Source of the DNA: JBBQNR01 sp038330145
Lineage (GTDB): Bacteria > Actinomycetota > Thermoleophilia > Solirubrobacterales > JBBDJG01
Length of the DNA: 33,236 nucleotides
Direction of reading: 5' to 3'
Assembly: GCA_038330145.1 (NCBI GenBank)
Contig: JBBQNR010000029.1
Coordinates: 1 to 33,236, forward strand
Below are positions 7,686 through 15,709 of the stretch, one piece after another (position 1 is the first letter of the stretch; every line of letters starts with the position of its first letter). Made by a program: the position numbers and the translations under genes. Under the pieces are notes generated by a model that worked only from the letters and a program-made list of their open reading frames with translations, was not told where the DNA came from and made no database searches.

Positions 7686-8530
7686 CCGTGGCTGGCCGCT
7701 CGCTCGGCGAGCGCCTCTCGCAGTGCCGGCAGGTAGCTGAAGATCGTCTCGTCCTTCTCCTCGTGCAACGAGTCGACGATGCGGCGCAAATTCGCCAGCG
7801 CCGGCCCGCGCCCCTCGGGCTTGTCCGCCTTCCCCTTCTCGAGCTTGGCCCCGAACTCCTGCTCCGAGCGGGTGAAGTAGTGGTTGATGCGCAGGCGCTT
7901 CCACGATCCCGCCGCGTTGCGCGCGTAGCGGATCGGCTGCTCGTTCTCGTCCACCGCCTGCGCGCCGTCGGCGTAGGCAAAGTGATGAGGGTCACGGCAC
8001 TGCAGCGTTCGCGATGGATCCACGATGCTCTTGATGTGCCGGTTGCCCTCCTGGCTCTGGAGGCAGCGCCAGACGTAGTTCTCGATCACGAGCCCGTCCG
8101 GCTTGCGCTCATGGCCGGAGGTGCCGAAGACCGCCCAGTTGGCGCCGACGGCCGGCCATTGCTCATAGCCGGCGAGGATCTCGGGCAGCGGGCGGCCGGT
8201 CGGTGAGAACAGGAACTCGTCCAGGTCCAGGAACGCCATCCAGCGTGTCCCTGAACCGTATTCGCGCAACGCGTGGTCGTAGGCCTGAACCTGGCCGGGG
8301 AACACCGGCCAGTCGTGCAGCGTGACCGTGCCGTCCTCGATGTAGGGGGCGAGCATGCCGCGATGGTCGTCGACGCTACCGTTGTCGTAGAGGAAGAAGC
8401 GCTGCACGCCCACCAGCCGGTGGAACTCCACCCACTCGCGCAGGTAGGGAGCCTCGTCGCGGTAGATCGCGGCGATGGACAGATAAGAAGCTGGCTGTCC
8501 GCCGGCACCGGGCTCTCCCACGCAATCCAT
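7682..8530 (-). CDS. GT92/DUF23 family glycosyltransferase, array copy 1
   Basis: The 282-aa product starts at ATG 8530 and has a short 14-residue leader before the conserved SYLSIAAIYRDEAPYLREW. Motifs are DLDEF, NWAVFGTSGH, KSIVDPSR and RINHYFTRSE, with a C-terminal SYLPALREAL helix. It is the first of four tandem GT92 genes. It begins 22 nt after the end of the broken gene at 8553-8838 and overlaps the next gene by TTGA. It is probably a cytoplasmic or membrane-peripheral transferase adding a hexose to the glycan; donor and linkage are unknown. Confidence 0.85.
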   Translation of the reverse strand: MDCVGEPGAGGQPASYLSIAAIYRDEAPYLREWVEFHRLVGVQRFFLYDNGSVDDHRGMLAPYIEDGTVTLHDWPVFPGQVQAYDHALREYGSGTRWMAFLDLDEFLFSPTGRPLPEILAGYEQWPAVGANWAVFGTSGHERKPDGLVIENYVWRCLQSQEGNRHIKSIVDPSRTLQCRDPHHFAYADGAQAVDENEQPIRYARNAAGSWKRLRINHYFTRSEQEFGAKLEKGKADKPEGRGPALANLRRIVDSLHEEKDETIFSYLPALREALAERAASHG

Positions 8531-8552
8531 TATTGCAGCGTGGCTGCCATCG

Positions 8553-8838
8553 CTAGGGCTCCGAAAAGCCGGCGAAGTAGTAGACGTCGCAAACGCCGAG
8601 CTCGCGGAACTCGAGCCTGTGGTCGCGTTCCAGCAGCGCGGCCAGATCAGGGTCGTCGAGCGGCACCGACGCCGGGACTATCGGGTAGTGAGCGTCTCCT
8701 GAGAGGATCGCGTAGCTCGAAGCGCACGTCCGCGCCCGGAGGGGCCTCCAATGAGGCTCTCGTGCTGAGCTCGGGCGTTACCTCTACGTCGAGGTGCCAC
8801 GGCCCGAGCCGGACGACCTCTGCGCTGAGGTCACGCAT
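8553..8838 (-). pseudogene. Collapsed methyltransferase-like gene (internal deletion and frameshift)
   Basis: Two protein-like frames join here. The ATG at 8838, 7 nt after the upstream methyltransferase stop, opens MRDLSAEVVRLGPWHLDVEV and reads to about 8710 (TPELSTRASLEAPPGADVRF follows). A different minus frame then reads ILSGDAHYPIVPASVPLDDP and CDVYYFAGFSEP to a TAG at 8553-8555, 22 nt before the next gene. The span of 286 nt is not a multiple of three. The N-terminal GPWHLDVEVTPE segment resembles, from memory, the start of CmoB-like/DUF1698-type methyltransferases (W-H...V-T-P), and no SAM-binding motif remains. I infer that a gene of normal size lost its middle and its frame near 8700-8735. 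Position and spacing fit a former operon member. An alternative is an intact short gene with one sequencing error. Confidence 0.6.
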
Positions 8839-8845
8839 CGAGCCC

Positions 8846-9622
8846 TCAGCGCTCAGCCTCGACGTAGACGCTCTCGTCGTTTCTATGCTCGAGGTCGAGC
8901 TCTGCGACCTCGGGCTCGCGGCCCTGACGGTAGCTCTGCTCGACAACTCCCGCCGGGTCGAAGCCCGCCTTCGACAGCGCGTGGCGCAGCTCGTCGAAGT
9001 CGTAGATCCAGCGGTGGGCCCAGAAGAAGAAGATCTGGTTCACCATGAAGGCGCGCCGGCTCGGGATCGCATCCTCACCGCTGAAGAACCGGCGCTTGAA
9101 GTTGCGGCGGTGCTCGGGCTGGGACTGGTCGTCGGGGTCGATCATGAACTGCCGCAGGTGCGGCGCCATCAGCTCGTGGTGGCGCTGAAGAAAGGCACTC
9201 TCGGCGCCCTGCTCGAGGTAGCCGCGGATGTACTTACCGAGGTCGGGGGTGGAGACGCGCAGGTGGCCACCCGGTCGCAGGATTCGGCGCACGTCCGCGA
9301 GCCAGGCGATCGCGTCGCCCGGGTCCAGGTGCTCGATGAAGTGCTCGGAGTAGACCCAGTCGAACGACTCGTCGGCGAACGGGAACGGCTCGGTGGCGTT
9401 GTGCTCGAGGAAATAGAAGTTGCCGTCGAAAACGGCGATACGCCCGGGCTCGACCTCCTCGCCGTCTCGCGTGCGGAGGTGAAGCATGTCCGTGTTGAGC
9501 CAGCCCTGGCGCAGCTGCGGTCCGCTGCCGCACTGCAATCCGCGCAGCCCGTGCTCGCGCATCAACTCGCTGTCGAAGGGCGCCGTCTGCGGCAGAAGCT
9601 CGACTGTCTCGTAGCGCGCCAT
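8846..9622 (-). CDS. Class I SAM-dependent methyltransferase
   Basis: The 258-aa product has the Methyltransf_11-type layout. A variant SAM motif I reads LQCGSGPQLRQGWLNTDM at about residues 28-46, followed by FPFADESFDWVYSEHFIEHL and the post-motif RRILRPGGHLRVSTPDL. The C-terminal half is specific to this subgroup, with FFFWAHRWIYDFDEL and a GF-x-P segment. These enzymes transfer methyl from SAM; within a glycan locus a sugar O-methyltransferase is plausible, but that is inference. The ATG at 9622 lies 3 nt after the preceding glycosyltransferase stop, so they are co-transcribed. The usual second Gly of motif I (GCG) is replaced by Ser in QCGSG. Confidence 0.8.
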   Translation of the reverse strand: MARYETVELLPQTAPFDSELMREHGLRGLQCGSGPQLRQGWLNTDMLHLRTRDGEEVEPGRIAVFDGNFYFLEHNATEPFPFADESFDWVYSEHFIEHLDPGDAIAWLADVRRILRPGGHLRVSTPDLGKYIRGYLEQGAESAFLQRHHELMAPHLRQFMIDPDDQSQPEHRRNFKRRFFSGEDAIPSRRAFMVNQIFFFWAHRWIYDFDELRHALSKAGFDPAGVVEQSYRQGREPEVAELDLEHRNDESVYVEAER

Positions 9623-9625
9623 GGC

Positions 9626-10576
9626 TCAGGCGCTTTCCCAAAGCTCGTCCACCCTGGCGAGGATCTCCAGGAAGGCGCTTCTCTCGTCCCGCAGGTCGTG
9701 GCGGCGCGCCATCTCGGCTCCCGTCTCGAGCATTGCGGCGAGCCCGGGCGCCTCGGCAAGCGCCGATTCTGCCGCCTCGACCATCCTGTCCTCGACGTAG
9801 TCGGGGCGGAAGCAGTTGACGCCGTCGAGGCAGAAGGAACGGTTGCCGATGCAGTCCGGGCATACGACGATCGTCCGCAGCGCCATGCCCTCGAGTGCCG
9901 GCAGGAAGAAGCCCTCCTTGCGATTGGGCAGGAACAGCGTCACGCGTGCGCGGCTGACGAGGTCGAGGGCGTCGCTTCTGAGCACCAGCCGGTCGATCAG
10001 GTGCAGTCGCCTTCCCGGTCGTTGCAGGCGGGCGGCCAGCCGGCGGCCGAGCCGTGGCCGCTTGTTGGCAACGATCAGAAGGTCGATGTCGCGCTCGCGT
10101 CCCTCGCGACCGCCGAGCACCTGGTCGAAGTCGATCGAGCCCGGGATCGCGAACGTCGGCCCTCGCACCCGGCCGGTGGCCAGGATCGCCTCCTCCACCT
10201 CGTGGCTCATGCAGATGCGTATTGCCTTGTGAGCGAGGAAGTCGTAGCGGCCGAGGTGGTCGTCCGGATCGGCGTGGCGCACGTGGGCGACGTAGTTGAT
10301 GACGGGCACTGGCGACTCGTCGCGCTCCCCCTCCGGCAGCTGGAGCCAGTCGTTGCCGGCCAGGAACAGCATGTCCGGCCGCACGTCGGCGTCCGGCTCG
10401 AGGACATGGTCCATGGCGTTCGACCAGGGGTTGCTCTCGTCCCACGTCGACCCCGGCGCGAACTTGATCAGGGCGTTGTAGCCGGGCGCGCTCAGGATGT
10501 GGTTGAAGTAGTCCCAGACCTTCAACGCCCCGCCCGAGAAACGCGGGAAGTTGCGGTGGAAGAGAACGGTTCGCAC
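9626..10576 (-). CDS. GT-B glycosyltransferase (GT4-like)
   Basis: The 316-aa product begins VRTVLFHRNFPRFSGGALKV, a typical GT-B N terminus with a Gly-rich turn. The C-terminal half holds the donor-site block NRKEGFFLPALEGMAL, equivalent to the E-x7-E region of GT4 enzymes, then DGVNCFRPDY. It is short for a GT4 (usually 350-420 aa). The start is GTG at 10576, two bases after the sulfotransferase stop, and no alternative fits better. It is not closely related to the other GT4s in the window and lacks their four-cysteine segment. It sits between a sulfotransferase and a methyltransferase. Confidence 0.78.
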   Translation of the reverse strand: MRTVLFHRNFPRFSGGALKVWDYFNHILSAPGYNALIKFAPGSTWDESNPWSNAMDHVLEPDADVRPDMLFLAGNDWLQLPEGERDESPVPVINYVAHVRHADPDDHLGRYDFLAHKAIRICMSHEVEEAILATGRVRGPTFAIPGSIDFDQVLGGREGRERDIDLLIVANKRPRLGRRLAARLQRPGRRLHLIDRLVLRSDALDLVSRARVTLFLPNRKEGFFLPALEGMALRTIVVCPDCIGNRSFCLDGVNCFRPDYVEDRMVEAAESALAEAPGLAAMLETGAEMARRHDLRDERSAFLEILARVDELWESA

Positions 10577-10578
10577 GG

Positions 10579-11919
10579 CTATTCGGAGCGCGCCGCGACC
10601 GGATAGCCGAAGGCCTCGAGCGCCGGCCCGAAGGCCTGCTCGCAGCGCGCCAGCAGCTCGGGGCCGAGCTCCGCGCGCCAGCGGCCGATCGACTCGTCGG
10701 CGGCGGCGCTGGTGGTGCGGTGCTTGGTGGCCTCTTCTCCCGCCTCGTCAAGCTCGCCGAGCATTCCCTGCACGACCTGCTGACCGGAATCCAAGCCGAC
10801 GTAGTCGAGCAGCCCCTCAACCGTCTCTGCGGGGCGCGAGACCAGATCCTCGTAGCGGACCAGGTGCGCCCTGGCCGCGCGCTGCTGCCAGCTTCGCGCC
10901 AGCGCGTCGGCGGGCTTGCCCATCTCGTCGACGAACTCCGCGTCGCTGTCGGCGCGGTCGCGCCCGAACCCCTGCACCCCGCGCTTGGCGTTGAAGGCGA
11001 GGATCGAGCACAGCATGTCCCTGAAGTCGCGCACCAGCACCACCTCGCGCGCGTCGGGATAGAGCTCCCACATCAGATGCGGCACCGCGTCCGGCTGGTA
11101 CTTCTCGGCGAAGTAGGCGACATTCGGGCGCTGCTGGAGGCCGGCGACCCTGATGTAGACCTCGTCGATGCGGCTCTGCGCGAAGCCGGCCAGCGTCTGC
11201 ACCGCCTCGGAGCCGAGCCAGTCCTGGATCTCGGAGTCCTGTGTGCGGCGGGCGACTCGCCCCTCCGTGCCCAGCCACCAGGTCGGGTTCTGGAGGTTGA
11301 GGCCCTGCATCTGGCGGCGGTAGCTGCGCGGCTCGGACAGCGAGCGCAGCACGCCCATCCAGTAGCTGGCGACGCGCGGCTCGACCAGGAAGGGCCGGTA
11401 GGCGACCACGCCGGGGTGAGCTCCCAGCAGATGCACGAGCATCGAGGAGCCGGTGCGCCCGATCGTCGTCACCATCAGTGGCTGGAGCCGGGCCCGGTAG
11501 CCGGAATCGAGCGGGCTGCGCCGCCCGGACAGGGTCGCCAGCTCGACCGTCTCCCCGTCCCGCAACCGCGCGCGCAGCTGAAGCTCGAAGTCCTCCTTCA
11601 ACGCCAGCGCGTTGATGGAAAGAAAGAATCCGACCTGCTGCTCGGCCGGCACGCCGGCGAGCGACTCCTCGATGTCCGGGCGCCGGACGTCCGGCTCCGA
11701 GCGGGCCAGCACGCCACCCTCGTACACGAGCTCGACCGACTCCACCGCCGAGCCGGCACCGACGGCCCAGCCGCGGACGTCGAATCCGTAGGTGTGGCTG
11801 TAGGACGCCGGCGCTCGCCAGCCGTCCCCGATCCTGGGCGCGTCGACGGAGAAGCCCCTCAACAGCTGCGGATCCGGCGCCAGCGCCCGCACCTCGGTGA
11901 ACTCGACCAGCGCGTCCAT
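10579..11919 (-). CDS. Large sulfotransferase with N-terminal beta domain, copy 3
   Basis: The 446-aa product has two parts. Residues 40-135 form a beta-rich domain (RGWAVG, RRPDI, VGFFL) shared with the sulfotransferases at 13702 and 15710 and with the GT2 enzymes. Residues 145-440 are the sulfotransferase: the PAPS 5'-phosphosulfate loop is GRTGSS at 154-159 and the 3'-phosphate motif is RDFRDM at 297-302, where most families have RDP. VRYEDL follows, and a SIGRW segment lies near the C terminus. The start is ATG 11919, 17 nt after the upstream methyltransferase stop; the longer open frame runs through that gene in the wrong phase. It probably sulfates a glycan hydroxyl using PAPS. Confidence 0.85.
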   Translation of the reverse strand: MDALVEFTEVRALAPDPQLLRGFSVDAPRIGDGWRAPASYSHTYGFDVRGWAVGAGSAVESVELVYEGGVLARSEPDVRRPDIEESLAGVPAEQQVGFFLSINALALKEDFELQLRARLRDGETVELATLSGRRSPLDSGYRARLQPLMVTTIGRTGSSMLVHLLGAHPGVVAYRPFLVEPRVASYWMGVLRSLSEPRSYRRQMQGLNLQNPTWWLGTEGRVARRTQDSEIQDWLGSEAVQTLAGFAQSRIDEVYIRVAGLQQRPNVAYFAEKYQPDAVPHLMWELYPDAREVVLVRDFRDMLCSILAFNAKRGVQGFGRDRADSDAEFVDEMGKPADALARSWQQRAARAHLVRYEDLVSRPAETVEGLLDYVGLDSGQQVVQGMLGELDEAGEEATKHRTTSAAADESIGRWRAELGPELLARCEQAFGPALEAFGYPVAARSE

Positions 11920-11936
11920 CGCGAGCGGGGTGGTCG

Positions 11937-12539
11937 TTACCGGACCGCTTCCACGAACAGGCTCTCCCGCTCGCGGTTGTCCAGCTCTACGATCTCCGGA
12001 TACGGGCCGTGAGTCTGCTTGAAGTCGCATCGTGCCGTGCTCGCGAAGCCCGCCTTCTGCAGCAGCTCCAACGCGAACTCGTGTGTGAAGAGAGTGCGGG
12101 AGTAGCCGTACCAGATCATCTGCACGATGAACTTGGAGCCCATGCTGCTCCATTCCTCGTCCGGAACGAGGAAGTAGTCGCGATCGCCGTTGCGGTAAGC
12201 GTCGAAGCCCTTTTCGACGTCCGGCAGCGCCAGCCGCAGGATGCCGCCCGGCTTGAGCACGCGCCGCAGCTCCTGGAGCGTTGGCAGAAGCTCCGGGTAG
12301 GGGATCTCGGGCAGGGCGTGGATGCTGACCGCGTAGTCGATGCTCCCGTCCTCGAGCGGCAGGCCCTCCCGGATGTCGCAGACGATGTCGACGCCGGGGC
12401 TTTCGGAGATGTCGGAGTTGATCCACCCGGCCTCCGCCCACGAGCCGCAACCCCAGTTGAGCCTCTTCAGCTTGGTTTCCTGGCCCGCAGCCAAGCTCAG
12501 TCCTCCCTCGATTGTGGTCTCGTGGCCCTGTCCATGCAC
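11937..12539 (-). CDS. Class I SAM-dependent methyltransferase (short)
   Basis: The 200-aa product carries SAM motif I as LNWGCGSWAEAGWINSDI, then VDIVCDIREGLPLEDGSIDY, and the post-motif LQELRRVLKPGGILRLALPD. The C terminus (VELDNRERESLFVEAVR) ends like the methyltransferase at 8846 (LEHRNDESVYVEAER), so the two share a subgroup. The start is taken as GTG 12539, five bases after the preceding glycosyltransferase stop; about 25 residues precede the conserved core, and no better start codon lies closer. It probably methylates a sugar in the same glycan. Whether the target is a hydroxyl or a carboxyl cannot be read. Confidence 0.8.
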   Translation of the reverse strand: MHGQGHETTIEGGLSLAAGQETKLKRLNWGCGSWAEAGWINSDISESPGVDIVCDIREGLPLEDGSIDYAVSIHALPEIPYPELLPTLQELRRVLKPGGILRLALPDVEKGFDAYRNGDRDYFLVPDEEWSSMGSKFIVQMIWYGYSRTLFTHEFALELLQKAGFASTARCDFKQTHGPYPEIVELDNRERESLFVEAVR

Positions 12540-12544
12540 TCAGC

Positions 12545-13705
12545 TCATGCTACTTCCAGCCGTTCCAGCAGTCGCGTCAACACCGTTCCGGACTCGAAGT
12601 GCTGCTCCGCCAGGCCCCGCGCCGCCGAGCAATGCGCGGCGTAGTCACGCGCGATATCGAGTGAGCCGGCGACCGCCTCCTCCGGGGTGCTGAACGGCAC
12701 CAGGCCCCGCCCGCCGGGGTAGCGCTTCGAGAAGCCGGTCTCCTGGGCCAGCACGGGCCTGCCGCTGGCGAGGTAGCAAATGCTGCGATCGCTGAACCAG
12801 CCGCTACGCGACCTCACGTACATGTTCTTGGCGACCATGAACTCGCCCTTGGAGCCCTGCACGTAGTCGCGATAGGCCCAGGGGTCACGCGCGACCACGC
12901 CAGGATCGGCCAGCGACCAGCCGCCATCGCGCAGCAGCTCGACGTCGGCCGAGTCGGCCTCGTCGATGTCGAGCGCGATCTCGAACGACTGGCCGGAAAG
13001 GGCCGGCACGGCGGCAAAGCGGCGGAACTCATGCACGCGTAGGCCGTAGGTCTGGCCGTCGTACTCGACGGGCCCGAAGGGTCCGCGCCAGCTCCCGACG
13101 CTGGTGAGGCGGTCGCCGGTCGCCTCCGTGACAGGCCACTGCGACAGCACGACCGGTTGCGGCGTGGTGATCCACTCGATGCCGCCGGTCGGTATCGAGC
13201 AGTCCGGGGCGCCGATGTTCTCACCCACCGTCACGAAGGCGTGGTGGTCGCGAAAGGCGTCGTGCAGGCCCAGCTCTCGCCACATCTGGCCGAAGCCGGG
13301 GTCGATGTCGAGGAACGCTCGCAGCCGCGCCCGCGCGAGGATCTCGGGGTCGTCGACGAAGCCGTTGACGTTCAGGAACAGCGAGCAGGATGCCACGCGC
13401 TCCAGGGCCTCCTGCCGTGGAATGCCCAGGGTGGAGCTGGAGCCCGAGCCTTCCCCGAGCAGCACCGCGTAGGAGCGCTCGAGCCCGAAGCCCTTCATCA
13501 CCTGCTGCATGTAGCGGGCGTTGACCGACTGCTCGGGCGGGCAGGGGCTGCCGCTGTCGTCGACGCTCATGCCGGGCTCCAGGCGATCGAGCAGCAGCAC
13601 TTCCCAGCCGAGCTCGCGCAGGCCGAGCAGGTACTGCAGGAAAACCCACGTATGTCCTCCGCGTCCCGGTCGCTGCGCGACCGAGCCGGCGACGACCGCT
13701 ATCAC
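12545..13705 (-). CDS. GT-B type glycosyltransferase, family copy 3 of 3
   Basis: The 386-aa product is a paralogue of those at 1952 and 3914. It has LGLRELGWEVLLLDRLE near the N terminus, FLDIDPGFGQMW in the middle and GWFSDRSICYLASGRPVLAQ in the donor-binding half. The start is GTG 13705, which makes a GTGA overlap with the stop of the sulfotransferase upstream (13702-13705) and aligns with the paralogues. The open frame continues about 130 codons further upstream, but only as a shadow of the sulfotransferase. A sulfotransferase directly precedes it, as a sulfotransferase directly precedes the copy at 1952, so the two enzyme types may act in sequence. Confidence 0.77.
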   Translation of the reverse strand: MIAVVAGSVAQRPGRGGHTWVFLQYLLGLRELGWEVLLLDRLEPGMSVDDSGSPCPPEQSVNARYMQQVMKGFGLERSYAVLLGEGSGSSSTLGIPRQEALERVASCSLFLNVNGFVDDPEILARARLRAFLDIDPGFGQMWRELGLHDAFRDHHAFVTVGENIGAPDCSIPTGGIEWITTPQPVVLSQWPVTEATGDRLTSVGSWRGPFGPVEYDGQTYGLRVHEFRRFAAVPALSGQSFEIALDIDEADSADVELLRDGGWSLADPGVVARDPWAYRDYVQGSKGEFMVAKNMYVRSRSGWFSDRSICYLASGRPVLAQETGFSKRYPGGRGLVPFSTPEEAVAGSLDIARDYAAHCSAARGLAEQHFESGTVLTRLLERLEVA

Positions 13706-15057
13706 GACGGCGAGCCGACGCCGTCCGTGTAGCCGAACTCGGGCAACAGCTCGCCGAAGGCCTCGCTGCAGAAGGCCCGGAAGCTGTCGCTGCCCTCCCG
13801 TCGCCAACGACCGATCGACTCGCGCGGGTCGCGCGACGTCCTGTGACTGCGAACCTCGTCGGTCTCGGTGGCCGAGTCGCGCAGGATGCGGTCGACGGTC
13901 TGCGGCGAGCGCTCCAACTCCAGGTACTCGAGCAGCGCGGAGAGCGTTTCCTGGGGGCGCAGCACCATGTCCTCGTAGCGGACCAGGTGCGAGCGGCTGC
14001 CGCGCGTGCGCCAGCTGTTGGAGATGGCGAGCGCGGCCGGCTTCAGGACCTCCTCGACGTACTGCTCGTCGCTGCTGCCGTCTCGGCGACCGAAGCCGGA
14101 CCATCCCCGCTTGCGGTCGAAGGCCATGATCGAGTGCGCCATGTCGCGGAAGTCCCGCACCAGGAAGACCTCCTTGGCGGCGGGGTACAGCTCTCGCATC
14201 AGCACAGGGATGTAGTTGGGCCAGAGGTGCTTCTCGGCGAAGTAGCGCACGCCGCTCTGGCCCTGCGTCTCGGCGACGGTCGAGTACCAGTCCTCGATGC
14301 TCTGCTGGCAGAAGGTCGCCAGCCGCTCCACGTAGTCGCGGCCGAACCAGCGACCGTAAACGTCGTCGCCGGCGATGGCGTCGTCGTAGAAGGGGTTGTG
14401 GCCGACGTGCCAGACGTCGTTGTGGAAGGTGTCGGGATGGGTCGATTGGACCATGTTCGAGGGCTCGGCCAGCACCTTCAGCATCTGCATCCAGTATTTC
14501 GCCGTGCTCGATTCGTAGGGGAAGCGCCGGTAGACCGCGACCTCGGGGTGCGAGGCGAACATCCTCATCAACCAGGTCGTGCCGGTTCGCCCGAGGCAGG
14601 TGAGGGTGATCGGCTGCAGGGTCGGCTGGAAGGATGTGCGCAGCGGCTGGTGTCGCACCCGCAGCGAGCCGATCTGCACTCTCGTGTTGTCCTCGAGCAC
14701 CGCCATCAGGCGCAGCTCGAACTCCGGCGTCAGCCCGACGACTCCGACCAGTGCCTCGAAGTGACAGTCGACGTCGGCGGGAACCTGCGGGTAGGCGGCC
14801 GCGACGTCGGTGCGGTCGCCGCGGATCGGAGTGATCCGGATCACGCGGTCGGGCCCAGGCCTGACGAGGTCAGGCTCGGGCTGATAGACGACCTCGACCG
14901 CGGTCGCGGGCGAGTTGCGTCCCAGCACCCATCCGACGATGTGGAGCGTGAACACGTCTGCCGTCGAGCCTGCTTTGGGAAGGTCGATGTTGGACCCGAT
15001 CAGCGCTTCGGGCGTCCGCTCGGGCAACGACACGCCGATGATCTCGTAGACACTCAT
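13702..15057 (-). CDS. Large sulfotransferase with N-terminal beta domain, copy 2
   Basis: This is a 451-aa paralogue of the genes at 10579 and 15710. The beta domain covers about residues 35-135 (VGWVLG at 41, RTDV at 82). The 5'-phosphosulfate loop is GRTGTT at 156-161 and the 3'-phosphate motif is RDFRDM at 301-306, followed by VRYEDMVLRP and SIGRW. The beta domain is the most divergent of the three, with RTDV in place of RPDV and CHF in place of the usual GF. The ATG at 15057 is 25 nt after the previous stop. The gene overlaps the following glycosyltransferase by GTGA. It is probably a PAPS-dependent glycan sulfotransferase. Confidence 0.85.
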   Translation of the reverse strand: MSVYEIIGVSLPERTPEALIGSNIDLPKAGSTADVFTLHIVGWVLGRNSPATAVEVVYQPEPDLVRPGPDRVIRITPIRGDRTDVAAAYPQVPADVDCHFEALVGVVGLTPEFELRLMAVLEDNTRVQIGSLRVRHQPLRTSFQPTLQPITLTCLGRTGTTWLMRMFASHPEVAVYRRFPYESSTAKYWMQMLKVLAEPSNMVQSTHPDTFHNDVWHVGHNPFYDDAIAGDDVYGRWFGRDYVERLATFCQQSIEDWYSTVAETQGQSGVRYFAEKHLWPNYIPVLMRELYPAAKEVFLVRDFRDMAHSIMAFDRKRGWSGFGRRDGSSDEQYVEEVLKPAALAISNSWRTRGSRSHLVRYEDMVLRPQETLSALLEYLELERSPQTVDRILRDSATETDEVRSHRTSRDPRESIGRWRREGSDSFRAFCSEAFGELLPEFGYTDGVGSPS

Positions 15058-15082
15058 CGAATACCCATTCCCGGGCCCGCCG

Positions 15083-15682
15083 TCAGCGCCCGCAGTCGAG
15101 CAGCAGGTCTCCGTACACCTGGCGCTCCACCGTGGCCCATACCGGGTTGTTGTCGTAGAGAGCACGCACCTGCTCGCGCGTGAACCAGTGCGCGATCTCG
15201 TGGTCGTAGTCGTTGGCGTTCACGGGGCCGAGCTCCTCGACCCGGCTGCGTGTCTCGGGCGGCACGTCCGTGAAATCCGACACGAATGCGATGAAGTCCT
15301 CGGCCAGCCGCTCGGTCCTCAGCCAGCGCCCTATGCTCGAGGTGCCGTCGACGACATAGCCGGACAGCCGGTAATCCGGAAACGCGCTTTCGGCCATCTG
15401 CTCCGGCGAGTCCATCGGGATCGGCTTGTAGTCGGGATGCAGCCCCCAGCGAGCCTTGTGCTGCTCGCGGCTCACGATCCAGGCCGGCAGCCTGCGAATG
15501 TTGAGCGCCAGCGTCTTGCCGGTCACCTGGGCCTTGCGCTGCTCGAAGGTGGTGTGCTGAGTCGCGGAGCCGCGCTCGTCTGAGAAGGTGATCAGCTCGG
15601 GGAAGAGGTCGAACATCGAGCGCGTCGCCTCGCCACCCGTCTTCGGCACGTGGCCCCACGCAAATCTGTCGCCTATGACCAT
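15083..15682 (-). CDS. Small sulfotransferase-like protein, divergent
   Basis: The 199-aa product opens with a P-loop-like HVPKTGGEATRSMFDLFPEL, matching the 5'-phosphosulfate loop of the Sulfotransfer_2-type families. I see no clear 3'-phosphate motif (R-[DN]-P-x3-R-x2-S); the nearest segment is WIVSREQHKARW at about residues 68-79. It may therefore be a divergent sulfotransferase, an enzyme using another donor, or an inactive relative. The ATG at 15682 lies 27 nt after the stop of the upstream sulfotransferase. It is flanked on both sides by large sulfotransferases. Confidence 0.65.
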   Translation of the reverse strand: MVIGDRFAWGHVPKTGGEATRSMFDLFPELITFSDERGSATQHTTFEQRKAQVTGKTLALNIRRLPAWIVSREQHKARWGLHPDYKPIPMDSPEQMAESAFPDYRLSGYVVDGTSSIGRWLRTERLAEDFIAFVSDFTDVPPETRSRVEELGPVNANDYDHEIAHWFTREQVRALYDNNPVWATVERQVYGDLLLDCGR

Positions 15683-15709
15683 CGCGTCACCGGTGAAATA
15701 CCGCTCCCC

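Noticed and set aside
8273..10606. 777-codon plus-strand open frame
   Set aside because: It lies antisense to the methyltransferase and GT4-like genes, whose minus-strand products carry clear family motifs. Its own translation is low-complexity and resembles no family; long antisense frames are expected at this GC content.
11937..12450. Extension of the sulfotransferase frame at 10579 up to 12450
   Set aside because: It is out-of-phase reading of the methyltransferase at 11937-12539; the ATG at 11919 fits the spacing.
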